Assembly (NCBI GenBank): GCA_905221605.1
Contig: CAJNDS010000446.1
Location: 246,001 to 310,000, forward strand
Origin: Symbiodinium natans
Lineage: Eukaryota > Sar > Dinophyceae > Suessiales > Symbiodiniaceae
Reading direction: 5' to 3'
Length of the DNA: 64,000 bases
Shown here: positions 50,830-60,747 of the stretch, one piece after another
How the letters are laid out: every line of letters starts with the position of its first letter
Numbering within the stretch: position 1 is the first letter of the stretch
Notes under the pieces: generated by a model
What the model was told of the DNA's origin: nothing
Seen by the model: the letters and a program-made list of their open reading frames with translations, nothing else
The model's database searches: none
Program-made: the position numbers and the translations under genes

Positions 50830-51019
50830 ACCCTCTAAACCCTCTGCACCCTCTAACCCCTACAGGCCTCTCAACCCTATAAACCTCAATATACCCTGCG
50901 GTAAACCCTAAACACCCAAGAAGCCCTATAAACCCTCCCTAAACACCCTATAAACCCTATAAACCCTCCCTAAACACCCTATAAACCCCATAAACCCTAT
51001 ACACCCCTAAGCCTCAAAG

Positions 51020-51081
51020 GTTTGGGGACTCCCTTCTCTGCCGTGAATCACTCCACCATAGCCCACATCACGGCATGGTAG
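51020..51081 (+). CDS. Terminal exon island
   Basis: Follows GCCTCAAAG and reads LGTPFSAVNHSTIAHITAW to TAG at 51079-51081. Preceded by CCCTATAAA-type repeats. Product unknown. Confidence 0.4.
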
Positions 51082-51254
51082 GCGGCTCTGTGTCCTTAGC
51101 CTCAAGTCCCAAGGGGGCCTTCTGGGTCTTGTGTAGGGCTGCAGGGGTTTAGGGCTATCGCGCTTCAGGGTTTAGTAGCCTCCTAGCCCCAGACCCTAAA
51201 CCCTGAACAGGTTTGCCGAGGGTTTAGCGCCCGATGAATTTTCGGGCCCAAGGA

Positions 51255-51256
<2 letters not shown>

Positions 51257-51290
<34 letters not shown>
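51257..51290 (+). repeat. GA microsatellite
   Basis: AGAGAGAG over about 34 bp. Confidence 0.93.
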
Positions 51291-51295
<5 letters not shown>

Positions 51296-52017
51296 ATTGC
51301 GAAGATTGCGAAGCCCTAAGCCTAAGACCAGGAAGCCAAAATCAGGCCGAACGAGGGCGACCCCGCAATCCCTCAAGCATCTCTCCAACCCCCCCACCCC
51401 CCGCCTTTCTCTCCCCCCACCCTAAATCCGAACCCCGCAAGCCCCCCTCACCCCCCCCCCCCACCTCCGCCAACAAAAATAAATGAAGGAGAGGACCAAA
51501 AGCGATTTTGGAAACTGCAGCCAGAAGCCCTAGACACGGCGATTAACTCGCGCTTGATGACTTGATGATCGGAGCCGCCACGCAGTGCCGTCATCGGTTT
51601 AGCCTCTCCCCGACCAGTGATGGCTGCACATGAAACTATATCCCTCTTGGGAACTATTGTTTTCATTTTTGTTTACATAAAAACCCAAGAGGATATTTAA
51701 AGACATATTGTTATTCAGGTTCTAAAGGGAGTATGTATAGGTAAGGGGCCATGCAAACCAGAAGCGCCTCCCCACAACCCTAATTCCTACACCCTAAAAG
51801 CGAAAGCAGGGCTTGCCCGCGTGAACCTTACCCTCTTTGTTTTCCCCAACTCTGCAAGGTTTTGACTGGCATGTAGGGGCACGATGGTCATGATGCATGG
51901 CCTACCATGTGTTTAGAAGGAAGAAATCACCATTGCCTCCTGAGTAAACGCCTTGCAGTCGCCAGCCTATGGGCATCCTATGGCCTAAACCCTGGACCCT
52001 AAACCCTAACCTCTCAC

Positions 52018-52112
52018 CCCTAAACCCTAAACCCTAAACCCTAAACCCTAAACCCTAAACCCTAAACCCTAAACCCTAAACCCTAAACCCTAAACCCTAA
52101 ACCCTAAACCCT
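52018..52112 (+). repeat. CCCTAAA array, about 13 units
   Basis: Perfect units ending 12 bp before the acceptor of 52125. Confidence 0.96.
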
Positions 52113-52124
52113 GTCGGGCGGCAG

Positions 52125-52178
52125 TCTTCCTTGGAGCGGTGGATTTGGTCAGGGCATGACGGCGAAAAGCCGCCTTAG
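52125..52178 (+). CDS. Terminal exon island
   Basis: Follows GGGCGGCAG and reads SSLERWIWSGHDGEKPP to TAG at 52176-52178. Product unknown. Confidence 0.4.
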   Translation, partial: SSLERWIWSGHDGEKPP

Positions 52179-52367
52179 GGCCTGACGGGCGACTCCTGTT
52201 CTTACTGATAGGGAGTTAGGGCTTAGGGTTTAGGGTTTAGGCAATTCGGGTTCCCATGTCTAGCTCCCTTCCAAGGGTTCTACAACGGGATATGGCCTAG
52301 CGAGTTGATTTCTCGTAAGATGTCCTAGCTGATGCCTGAGTCACATCGTCGCTTCGTCTTCCGCTAC

Positions 52368-52467
52368 CTAGTAGAGTAGGCAACCTTTAACCTTCTTGGG
52401 GTAGTACAATCCCCTTATAATCCCAAAGGTTAGCCTTTAGTTCCCCCCAGGTTACTGGACAACTAAG
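52368..52467 (+). mobile_element. Inverted-repeat element family G, copy 3
   Basis: CTAGTAGAGTAGGCAACCTT at the left and AGGTTACTGGACAACTAAG at the right; interior AATCCCCTTATAATCCCA and AAAGGTTAGCCTTTAG. It could be a GT-AG intron (GTAGAG to CTAAG), but the downstream exon is not convincing. Confidence 0.8.
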
Positions 52468-52512
52468 ACTCGAACCCTAAACCCTAAACCCTAAACTAAG
52501 GCTACACAGCAG

Positions 52513-52586
52513 GCCGGCTGTTCAGAATGGGCCTTTTAAGAAAAGGATGGCCCCACAGGCGATCCTGGGGAGAGACGAGCACTGGG
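52513..52586 (+). CDS. Exon island, 24 codons
   Basis: Follows ACACAGCAG and reads PAVQNGPFKKRMAPQAILGR, then DEHW, ending before a GTTTAGG donor. CCCTAAA upstream, TTTAGGG downstream. Product unknown. Confidence 0.45.
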
Positions 52587-52850
52587 GTTTAGGGTTTAGG
52601 GCTTAGGGCTTGGGGTTTAGGGTTTAGGGTTTAGGGCGCCCCAGACCATTCATTGTCCGATTGTGGTTAGGTCTCCCGTGGTGGCTGGTTCTGAGTATTC
52701 GAACCTGAAAAGCAATGCCAGCCCTATCCCTAAACCCTGAATTCCGAAACCCTAAACCCTATACTCCAAACCCTAAGCCCTAAAGCCTAAACCCGAAACC
52801 CGGATTGAAAACCCTAAACCCTAAACCCTAAACCCTAAACTTTTGCACAG

Positions 52851-52991
52851 AGGCCTGAGTAGTAGCTTTGGAGTCCCCGCTTTGTGGATCGGTAGTGGCG
52901 CCCTTTGGATGCCCCCCTGGAACGCAATCCTCCAGTCGCCTCCAGAGTGTCATGGCGAGAATGGCAGATCTGGAGCGAGACCTCAGCTAGG
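52851..52991 (+). CDS. Exon island, 46 codons
   Basis: Follows TTTTGCACAG and reads GLSSSFGVPALWIGSGALWM, then PPWNAILQSPPECHGENG, ending before GTTTAG. A CCCTAAA array precedes and TTTAGGG follows. Product unknown. Confidence 0.48.
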
Positions 52992-53886
52992 GTTTAGGGT
53001 TTAGGGTTTAGGGTTTGGGGTTTGGGGTTTGGGGTTTAGGGTTTGGGGCTTGGGATATGGTGAACTGCCAAACCTCAACCTTGAATTACACGACCCTCCA
53101 GTCTCCAACCCTGACCCCTTGCCGAGTGCAGGGCAGGTCCTCACGGTAGAGTTTAGGGTTAGGGTGTTAGGGTTCCAGGGTTTAGGGCTTGGGGATGTTT
53201 AGGGTTTAGGGTTTTAGGGTTTAGGGTTTAGGGTTTTAGGGTTTAGGGTTTAGGGTTTAGGGTTTAGTCCGAGACCCGAGCCTAAGCCTTTGTATGCCTT
53301 AGGCGCCCCGGTATTTCCCCAAACCCGAACCCCTTAACCCAATGCCCTTGCTTGACTGAAGTGAAGAGGAGCTCATGTAGGAAGAATTGTTCCCAGGCTT
53401 TTGAAGGGCCAACCTCGTAAAAGTACCTGAGCCAGTAAATTTGTCAACGCGGCCCGGGGCGCCGAGGCTGTTAGGGTTTAGGGTGTACTGAGGGTTTAAG
53501 GTGTTTTTGTATGGTTTAGAGTTTAGGGTTTAGGTTTTAGGGTTTAGTTAGGGTTTAGGGTCCATTCAGGCAAGTTGGTATTTTGGGCGTCCCATCGGGA
53601 AATCTCTGCAGCCACACGGCCTAGGGCCGCTCATTCTGATCCCAAATTCTAAGCCCCAAACCCTACTGGAGGATTTGATTCAGTGTTCACGGGTAGTTGT
53701 AGAACAGGATCTCGTGCAAGTAGTGCAACTATCTAGGCGTAACTTGTTTTTTTCGGTGAGGGCGGTAACGTATAGCCCTTGCCGCTTTAAAGCTACCCAT
53801 GTATGGTTTATATATCTTTGGGGGATTGAGGGTTGAGTGTTTAGGGTTTATGGTTTACAGTATAGGGTGTAGGATTATGGAATTAG

Positions 53887-54561
53887 GATCCATTTTGCAA
53901 CTTCACTCTTCGCACCTTGCGCGACAGCCTGCAGATCAGCATCTCAGATGTCATCGCCCACGAGCTGTTACGACAGAGCTCCACACAACAAGTCCCACAC
54001 CTGGGACCTGACGAAGTTGACACCCCCAAAGACCAAACCTTGAAGGTATACAAAGGTTTTTGCCAGACAAGGGTGAGATAGTGTGGATTTCAGGGTGTCT
54101 CTGTGCCTGGCTCCAAAATCGGGCCATCTACGTGTGGTTATATGTGAGGGGCTCCTTCTAACCCTAAACCTGGAAGGCTGTATCAGCTTGAGGGGAGTAG
54201 GGTGGCACACGGGTCCAGGTTGGTGTGTTCGTGTCCTGGGCTTAGGGTTGAGGAGGAGGGCTTTGCGAGGTTCAGGGATTGAGGGTCTTTGGGTCTGAAT
54301 ATGTCGCGTAAGGGTGAAGGGGGGGGGGGGCGGCGGCGAGGGGCGCAGAGGGTGGGAGGGGGCCCTCAGGGTTTAGGTGGAAAAGGTGTTTGTTTGGCCT
54401 ACAGCGACAGCTTAGGGCTTGCATAGAGTTTAGGGTGTAAACTCAACACCCAAAACCCTTTCAGATTTAAGGCAAACCGCGCGTTTGATTCTCCAAAGGA
54501 GCTTTCTCGTTGCGAGCATGGCAGCTCGCCTAATCCCATTCGGCAGAGTGCAGCGGCTTGA
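53887..54561 (+). CDS. 3' end of a gene, three exons in phase
   Basis: Exon 53887-54045 follows GGAATTAG and reads 53 codons (DPFCNFTLRTLRDSLQISIS, then DVIAHELLRQSSTQQ), ending AAG before GTATAC. Exon 54094-54131 follows GGATTTCAG and reads GVSVPGSKIGPS. Exon 54465-54561 follows CCCTTTCAG and reads FKANRAFDSPKELSRCEHGS and on to TGA at 54559-54561. All phases match (0, then 2+1). Introns are 48 and 333 bp. The start resembles a C2-type beta segment only loosely; no assignment. Confidence 0.65.
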
Positions 54562-54890
54562 GCGCGGAGGATCCCAACCACCCTGCCAAACCCTGAACTC
54601 TTAAACTTTAAATCCTGGGGGTTTAGGGTGTACAATTAGGGTCTAGGGACCCGAAGCCCTAAGCTCCTGGAACTGGTTTTGAAATTGTCAAACATTCAAA
54701 AAAAATTCAATTCACGACATGCGACGTGCCATGGGGTTCAGGAACGTAGATACTTCCTAACCCCTACATGCTAAGCAACCCGAAACCCTAAACCCTAAAC
54801 CCCAAACCCAAACCCCCAGGCCTTGCATGAACAGCCTTCACATTCTAGGATCCTGAAAAGAATGGAAAGCCCTGCCTCGAGCTCTAGCAG

Positions 54891-54939
54891 CCTCTGTGAG
54901 GGCCGTGACCCGGGTCTGCCACAACGCAGGATGCTTGCA
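54891..54939 (+). CDS. Exon island
   Basis: Follows CTCTAGCAG and reads SVRAVTRVCHNAGCL, ending before GTGTGTC. Short; the frame is the best of three. Confidence 0.36.
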
Positions 54940-55246
54940 GTGTGTCTCTTTTTGTTATTGGTTTAGGGTTTAGGGTTTAGGGTTTAGGGTTTGGGTTTAG
55001 GGTTTAGGGTTCAGGGTCTTCAAGCTGGGTGGTTTCTATGGCTTATTCAGAGTTTCGAGCAAGCAACTCGCAAACCCTCCGGCTGTCGGGATCGGGAAAG
55101 TGCATAGACTTCCTTTCAAGCTAAACCCTAAACCCCTAAACCCCTAAGCCCTAGACCCTAAACCCTAGTTGCTACAATGATGCCCAAGCGCAACTTTCCC
55201 TGCAGATGTGTGAACCCAAGCCGGTCTTATACCTCCTAATCTGGGT

Positions 55247-55344
55247 TTTGGAGTACCATACTTCAATACTTTGCGGGTTCTGGGTTCCTTTTTTGCTACT
55301 CATGCCTAGAAAGTATACACTTTTTTTGTGGGGTCTACTCCAAA
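55247..55344 (+). mobile_element. Introner-like element family E, copy 2
   Basis: TTTGGAGTACCATACTTCAA and GTGGGGTCTACTCCAAA form the ends. Interior GGGTTCTGGGTTCC and CCTAGAAAGTATACACT match copy 1 at 10396. Confidence 0.75.
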
Positions 55345-55348
55345 GTAG

Positions 55349-55446
55349 TAAAAGCTCTCAACCTTGTTGCTGTCATGGCGCAGACCCCGCCTTTCCTCAC
55401 AGAGGCTTCGATTTGTGTCAAAGAGCAGTTTTGTGCCACAGCATAA
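55349..55446 (+). CDS. Terminal exon after the family E element
   Basis: After CCAAAGTAG the frame reads KALNLVAVMAQTPPFLTEAS, then ICVKEQFCATA, to TAA at 55444-55446. The upstream exon (ending CTAATCTGG near 55244, reading MCEPKPVLYLLIW) and this one do not meet in phase with a canonical pair, so the junction is unresolved. Confidence 0.42.
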
Positions 55447-55591
55447 GAGTCTTGCCGTCCGAGACTCTGTGGGCGGTCCAAACCTTAAACCCTAGACCCT
55501 AATTAGACCCTAAACCCATAACCCAGAAACCCTAAACCCTAAACCCTAGGTTCTGGGCGGTCCATGATGTAAATCCTCCTGCCTTGCACAG

Positions 55592-55633
55592 GCCCCAGAG
55601 GCAACCACTGCATCGCCATACTTGAAGCCTTAA
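55592..55633 (+). CDS. Short terminal exon island
   Basis: Follows CCTTGCACAG and reads APEATTASPYLKP to TAA at 55631-55633. Short, so weak on its own. Confidence 0.33.
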   Translation, partial: APEATTASPYLKP

Positions 55634-55798
55634 CGCTCTACCCCCCCCCCTTCCCCCTTCAATGAGCATGCCTAAGGCCCCCTAGGCCCATGAGGGTTTG
55701 AGGGTTTAGGGTTTAGGGTTCAGGGTTTAGGGTTTAGGGTTTGGGGTTTAGGGGTGAGCTCGAACCCTGTACGCCTGAATCCACCGCCGCCGCCGCAG

Positions 55799-56282
55799 AG
55801 CCTGACAGTCAAGATCGGTTGCGCTGAAGTGATTCAGAGGTTCAGTTTTTTTTCCACGAGAACAGTTCTCTTGAGCTTCTGCCTGGCACGAGAGACAGGC
55901 AGAGGGTCCAGGGAGGGAAGTGTATGCTTCAAGAAGTGTCTGAGAACCCTGGTTTGCAAACCAGGGAACTCCACAAAGTCGCAAAGAGTGGGGTTTAGGG
56001 TTTAGGGTTTAGGGGTGGGTCTAGAGAATCTAAGGGTTTAGGGTTTAGGGTTTAGGGTAGAGGGTAGAGGGTACAGGATACGGAAGAAGCCCTACTAGTT
56101 TTAGGGCCCTCTGGCCGCAAGTGCCTTGCAGGGCAGATGCTCTCCCCGGTTGGCATAGACCAGGCCAGTTTTGCAGCTCCGCCTATCGGGGCCTCGAGTC
56201 AGCGTTGCACGGACGGCGGTCGCGCCTGCGAATGACTTCTGAGAGAAGAGTCGCAATACTAGTACGAAGTACTAATGTCTAG
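55799..56282 (+). CDS. 3' end of a gene, two exons in phase
   Basis: Exon 55799-55992 follows GCCGCCGCAG and reads SLTVKIGCAEVIQRFSFFST and on to KSQRV (64 codons), ending before GTTTAG. Exon 56132-56282 follows GTGCCTTGCAG and in matching phase reads ADALPGWHRPGQFCSSAYRG, then LESALHGRRSRLRMTSERR, to TAG at 56280-56282. The 139-bp intron starts with a telomere unit. A shorter frame in exon 2 ends at 56235 but does not match in phase. The next gene's ATG is only 40 bp downstream. Confidence 0.58.
55947..55966. other. Perfect 20-bp palindrome inside an exon
   Basis: CCCTGGTTTGCAAACCAGGG reads the same on both strands. It lies in the 55799-55992 exon, where it encodes part of TLVCKPGN. No repeat copy seen elsewhere in the window. 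Confidence 0.85.
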
Positions 56283-56321
56283 TAATTCTTTTAGGTCGTG
56301 GCAAGAATAACAAGACTAACA
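56283..56321 (+). promoter_or_regulatory. 40-bp intergenic spacer with possible spliced-leader acceptor
   Basis: Between the stop at 56282 and the ATG at 56322 lies AATTCTTTTAGGTCG. The TTCTTTTAG|G is a good acceptor with no donor in front of it, as expected if dinoflagellate-style spliced-leader trans-splicing separates tightly packed unidirectional genes. Inference from position only. Confidence 0.4.
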
Positions 56322-56977
56322 ATGGTGAAGCGGAAATCAAGAGAGACACTTGAAATGTCCCTTGGCAGATGGGTCAAGCTCTCGGATCTGTCGGGCATAG
56401 CACGCATTGCCGCAGAAAATAGCAAGGATCCAAACAATCGCAAAACTGGATGGTGAGTTCTCTAAATTAGGGTCCCTTTTTGGGGTACCATAAACAAGAG
56501 GGGCCGCCTTAGAATAAGGACCCCAGAGGTAGCCATGTTTTGGAGAAGTGGCCAAATCAGATTATTAAGAATGAAGCTCTGATCAGACGCCTGAATCTCC
56601 CAGAAAAGGGGAACTCTCAGGGCTCCCTCAAGGCGATGCCTGCTGTCTTGTAGGTGTCCGAAGAGTTCTATAACAGGGCTGAATTTCAGAATCTACCATA
56701 TCCTTTTTTTTTTCTTCTTGAGTCAAAGAGCAGCGATTCGGTTGCCTCGGTGCTTTCTGCCGCAATTCTCGGCACCATCATCAAGCAGTGCCTCCGCCTT
56801 TCAGCGACATCAAAGCAATGCTTGTGCAGACACAAAACGCAGAGGTCTCTTGTGATTCATCGCTTCGTGTTGCCATCGATTCTTGAATGGTTGATGATCG
56901 CATCGTGCTCCTTCTCTGTCGTGACCCATTTGGGGAACAAGAAAGGCAACATGATGCGTCGAAGTCGCGTGTGTTGA
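56322..56977 (+). CDS. Apparently complete three-exon gene, 132 residues
   Basis: Exon 1 (56322-56452) starts ATG in context ACAATGG and reads MVKRKSRETLEMSLGRWVKL, then SDLSGIARIAAENSKDPNN, ending before GTGAGT. Exon 2 (56654-56677) follows GTCTTGTAG and reads CPKSSIT to a GC donor. Exon 3 (56734-56977) follows a ten-base T-run and GAGCAG and reads DSVASVLSAAILGTIIKQCL and on to TGA. All phases match. Exon 3 holds two hydrophobic stretches, the second near FVLPSILEWLMIASCSFSVV. An alternative reading of 56654-56977 as one exon is open too, but out of phase with exon 1. Function unknown. Confidence 0.6.
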
Positions 56978-57191
56978 GGGTCTCATTTGAAGGTCATCCT
57001 CGATGGACATGCCTGAGCGTTCCTTGCGACGCACATGACGTGACACCAACCCTAAACCCTAAACCCGAAACCCGAAACCCTAAACCCTAAACCCTGAACC
57101 CTGAACCCTAAACCCTAAACCCTAAACCCTAAACCCTAAACCCTAGCCCCCAAACCCTAAACATAAAACCCTAAGCCGCAAACCCGGTTAG

Positions 57192-57613
57192 GAAGGGAGG
57201 TTTTGGTGGACAGTTGCCCTTCCACTCCCGAGTTCCCCCTGTTTGGGGATCAGGGCTGTGGTTTAAGTGTGAAGCCTGAATCGGGTTTAGGGTTTAGGGT
57301 TTAGGGTTTAGGGTTTAGGGTTTAGGGTTTAGGGTTTAGGGTTTAGGGTTTAGGGTTTAGGGTTTAGGACCTACACCCCTAAACCCTTTTTGTTTGGGCT
57401 AGTTAGGCCCTGGGGACAGTTTTCGTATAAGAGGATCATATCAGGAACATGTTTTCAGAGGGTTTTTAAGGGCCACCCCAGTAAGGTTTGGGGTTTAGGG
57501 TTTAGGGTTTAGGGTTTAGGGTTCAGGGCTTAAGTACCAGTGAAACCAAGGAACCGACAGGCAGTTCCAACGGACGGCCTGGGCCGGCTGCCATGCGCTA
57601 TCTGACACCCTAA
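57192..57613 (+). CDS. 3' end of a gene, two exons in phase
   Basis: Exon 57192-57266 follows CCCGGTTAG and reads REVLVDSCPSTPEFPLFGDQ, then GCGL, ending in A before GTGTGA. Exon 57561-57613 follows ACCGACAG and reads SSNGRPGPAAMRYLTP to a TAA at 57611-57613 inside the first CCCTAAA unit. Phase matches (1+2). The 294-bp intron holds TTTAGGG arrays. Confidence 0.52.
57284..57368 (+). repeat. TTTAGGG array, about 12 units
   Basis: Perfect units, inside the candidate intron 57267-57560. Confidence 0.96.
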
Positions 57614-57760
57614 ACCCTAAACCCTAAACCCTGAACCCTAACCCCTAAACCCTAAACCCTATACCCTATACCCTATACCCTATAAACCCTAAACCCCTCA
57701 ACCCTAAATCCCTAAGCCTCGAAAGGGTTTCGGGTTTAGGGCTTCGGGTCTAAGACCCAG

Positions 57761-57805
57761 CCGAAAAACGTGAAGGCCGAAAGGCAACACCGCTCAGATC
57801 CCTAA
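57761..57805 (+). CDS. Possible short terminal exon
   Basis: Follows AAGACCCAG and reads PKNVKAERQHRSDP to TAA at 57803-57805. Short. Confidence 0.33.
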   Translation, partial: PKNVKAERQHRSDP

Positions 57806-57825
57806 GAAACCCCTACAACACCGAG

Positions 57826-57897
57826 GGTTTAGGGTTTAGGGTTTAGGGTTTAGGGTTTAGGGTTTAGGGTTTAGGGTTTAGGGTTTAGGGTTTAGGA
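57826..57897 (+). repeat. TTTAGGG array, about 10 units
   Basis: Perfect units; a family D-like element follows. Confidence 0.95.
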
Positions 57898-57992
57898 CCC
57901 AGAGTAGGCCCGTAATCCCTTTTTTAAGGGTGCAGGTTCCCTTCTCAGCCTCTTTAAAACCAAAAAGGGGCACCCTTTTTAGTAGATACCAC
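57893..57992 (+). mobile_element. Family D-like element, diverged
   Basis: ACCCAGAGTAGGCCCGTAAT at the left and GGGGCACCC with AGTAGATACCACT at the right; TTAAAACCAAAAAGG core. Similar diverged copies at 15000-15112 and 59840-59926. Confidence 0.4.
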
Positions 57993-58804
57993 TCCAAACC
58001 CCTGAAGCCCCTAAACCTAAGTATTTCGCTTGTAGGAGTGGGGGGGGGGGGGGGGGGGCGATTGGGGGCTTAGGGTTCTAGGGGGTTTAGGTGTTGAGTT
58101 CGGGGTGCTCTTTGTGTTGGGGTAAGCGCCCTTCCCTAGACGCTTAACCCTAGACCCTAAGCCCCATACCGATACTCGAAGGCTTCGGGGGTGGTACCGC
58201 CAAGATTGAACACACCTGCCCGTCAGCCATCAGAATCCTCGAACAGCCCCAAGCCTTCTTAAGAAACTCATTAAGCGAAACCTTAGTATTTGGGTTTAGG
58301 GTTTAGGGTTCAAGTTTTAGTTTAGGGTTGGGTTTAGGTAGATGTTCTTTAGGGTTTAGGTTCAGTGTTGGTGTTTACCTGACACCTAAAGCCTCAACCC
58401 TGCTGTTACTTGAACCGGCCTTGGCATCGTCACAGCAAGTGAGGCTCGCGTAAGTCAGCTCCAACGTGGCAAAACGGACTTTGGACAGTTAGAGGTGTTG
58501 AGCTGTAGGGTTCAGGGCTTAGGGCTCAGGGTTTAGGGTTTAGGGTTGAGTTTCTTACAATACTGGCACTCTGTGGGAGTTTACGATATTAGGGGTACCT
58601 TGTTGGGGTCCTTTTTGCAGGCGGATCCTTAAATTCGGGGTCCCATGGAGGGACAGTCGCACCCTACTTTTTTTTGTTCCACCCTCAACCTTAAACCCTA
58701 AGCCCTATAATTCCTATAGGGTTGAGGGTTAAGGGTTTAGGGTTCAGGGTTTAGGGTTTAGGGTTTAGGGTTTAGGGCTAAACTGTCAATCCAGATAATC
58801 CCAG

Positions 58805-58886
58805 ACACAAGGCCCCCTGGACCCCCTGACGAATCAATCCACGACCATGTGGAAGCAACCACCTGCCACTTGCTCACTCCATGCAG
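58805..58886 (+). CDS. Exon island, about 26 codons
   Basis: Follows ATAATCCCAG and reads TRPPGPPDESIHDHVEATTC, then HLLTPC, ending AG before GATCC (GA donor) and an 18-base C-run. Product unknown. Confidence 0.4.
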
Positions 58887-59167
58887 GATCCCCCCCCCCC
58901 CCCCCCCCTAAACCCCAAACCCTAAACTCTAAACCCCAAACCCTAAACTCTAAACCCCTAAACCCTAAACCCTAAAAACCCTAAACCCCAAGCCCTAAAC
59001 CCTAAACCCTAAACCCAATGCACGTTGGGGTTTAGCCGGGGTTTAGGGTTCAGGGATGGGAGCTTGGGAAGGTTTAAGTCTTTTGGCCTGGAGCCGAATC
59101 GGGTTCTAAGGTTCGGGTTTCAGGGTTTAGCCTTACATTTGCGGCACAAGCTCCAGAGCCTACATAC

Positions 59168-59285
59168 CCTAAACCCTTTAAACCCTTTAAACCCTTTAAA
59201 CCCTTTAAACCCTTTAAACCCTTTAAACCCTTTAAACCCTTTAAACCCTTTAAACCCTTTAAACCCTTTAAACCCTTTGAACCCC
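59168..59285 (+). repeat. CCCTTTAAA nonamer array, about 13 units
   Basis: Tandem CCCTTTAAA, a 9-mer derivative of CCCTAAA. The 9-mer keeps a reading frame open (repeated Asn-Pro-Leu), which is an artefact of the period and not a gene. Confidence 0.95.
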
Positions 59286-59341
59286 CTAAACCCTAACACA
59301 CACTACAGAGAGTCAGAAAGCTGAAGCAGCGCTCCACGCAG

Positions 59342-60747
59342 GATGAACGATGCCACCATGCAGCTGGAGGAGGTGGGTTTAGGGTTTAGGGTTTAGTGTT
59401 TAGGGTTTAGGGTTTAGGGTTTAGGGTTTAGGGTTTAGGGTGGGGTCTAGAAGCCCTCAACTTACTGGGGTTCAGGGCTTTAGGGTTCAGGGGTTTAGGG
59501 TTTAGGGGTTTGGGGTTTAGGGTTTAGGGTTTAGGGGCGCTAGGGTGGCAGTCTTGGAGCGCTTCGGGGCTTGGTTCTCCCAAGCCCTTTGCTGAGGTTT
59601 AGGGTTTGGGGTTTAGGGTTTAGGGTTTGGGGTTTAGGGTTTAGGGTTTAGGGTCTAGGGTTTAGGGTTTAGGGTTTAGAGTTCTAGGGTTTAGGGTTTA
59701 GGATGATTTGGCTGGCCAAGCCTCACACAAATGAGATGGACTCTATGACTAGCGTGTGACCCTTGTAGGGTTCTTCTGAGGGCTCTGGGGGTCTCGGAAT
59801 GTGATATAGATCCTTAACTAGGATGCCCAGGCAATACCATTATTTCCTTTTTTTGGGGGGTTTTGGTTCTTTAAACCAGAAGGGGCGCTGTTTTACTGCA
59901 GGTTTCTGGGCAACCTAGTTACCCCCAAGCCGCAAAACCCTAACCCCTCAAAATGCCCCTAAGCCCTCAACCCTAAACCCTAAACCCTAAACCCTATTAT
60001 AAACCCTAAACCTCCCTCTTTCCTGGGCCCCACGGCTTCGCTGCGGTAGGGCATGGACACCCTGATCGAGATCCGCCGCCTGAAGCGCGAAGGAAAGGAG
60101 GCCAGCGGCTCTAAGGTCCACAGGGCCAAGACCCTTAGGGTTTAGGGTTTAGGGTTTAGGGTTTAGAGTTTAGGGCTACTTGGAGGTTCATGGGTACGTC
60201 TAAGTAGTGTAAGTTCTAAGTATGGGAACTGAACTTATAGCCCCAGTTAGGGTACTTCTACCCCGACTTATAAGTACCCGTGCGAGGCCTCAAGGCCCTA
60301 AAGTTTCAGACCGCAGATACCTTTGCATTCCGTTAAGGGTTTAGGGTCTGTAGGATTTAGGGTTTAGGGTTTAGGGTGTTCGAGGTTCAGAGACTTATGG
60401 CCTCTAAACCCGAAGCACCCTCAACACCCTGAATACCCTAAATGCAACGGTAGTTACATGATCCCTGCCTTCCTTTACAGGGTATATGAGGGTATATGAG
60501 GGTCCCGTAATTTAGGGCCCATAGGACGCATGAAAGTACCCTAAGACGACACTCCCTAAACCCCAAACCCTAAACCCCAAACCCTAAACCCTAAACCCTA
60601 AACCCTAAACCCCAAACCCTAAACCCCTAACCCTAAATCCTAAACCCGAAGCCCTGATGCTGCCAGGAAGAGCTGCAGCGGCCAGCGGCATCCAGCGTTG
60701 CGCAGGATGAACAGACAACCGAAGGCTCCAGCAGCCTTGCCATTTAG
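59342..60747 (+). CDS. 3' end of a gene, three exons in phase
   Basis: Exon 59342-59372 follows TCCACGCAG and reads MNDATMQLEE before GTGGGT. Exon 60050-60115 follows GCTGCGGTAG and reads 22 codons, GMDTLIEIRRLKREGKEASG then SK, before GTCCAC. Exon 60667-60747 follows GCTGCCAG and reads EELQRPAASSVAQDEQTTEG, then SSSLAI, to a TAG at 60745-60747 supplied by a TTTAGGG unit. Phase 0 at both joins. Introns are 677 and 551 bp; both start with or contain TTTAGGG and have CCCTAAA before the acceptor. The second also holds a family F element. The joined tail is helical then Ser/Gln-rich. Family not recognised. Confidence 0.6.
60177..60295 (+). mobile_element. Introner-like element family F, copy 4, diverged
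   Basis: TACTTGGAGGTTCATGGGTA at the left is a perfect family F end; the right end TACCCGTGCGAGGCCTCAAG is degenerate. It lies within the candidate intron 60116-60666. Confidence 0.8.

Noticed and set aside
56734-57000. Frame RFGCLGAFCRN... interrupted by one in-frame TGA at 56884, then MVDDRIVLLLCRDPFGEQ
   Set aside because: Considered as a selenocysteine or readthrough case. Another frame across the same DNA is open to 56977, has higher G/C at third positions and matches the phase of exons 1 and 2.
59168-59290. Open frame with repeated Asn-Pro-Leu
   Set aside because: It is produced by the period-9 CCCTTTAAA array, which cannot meet a stop in that frame. No splice or start signals support a protein.
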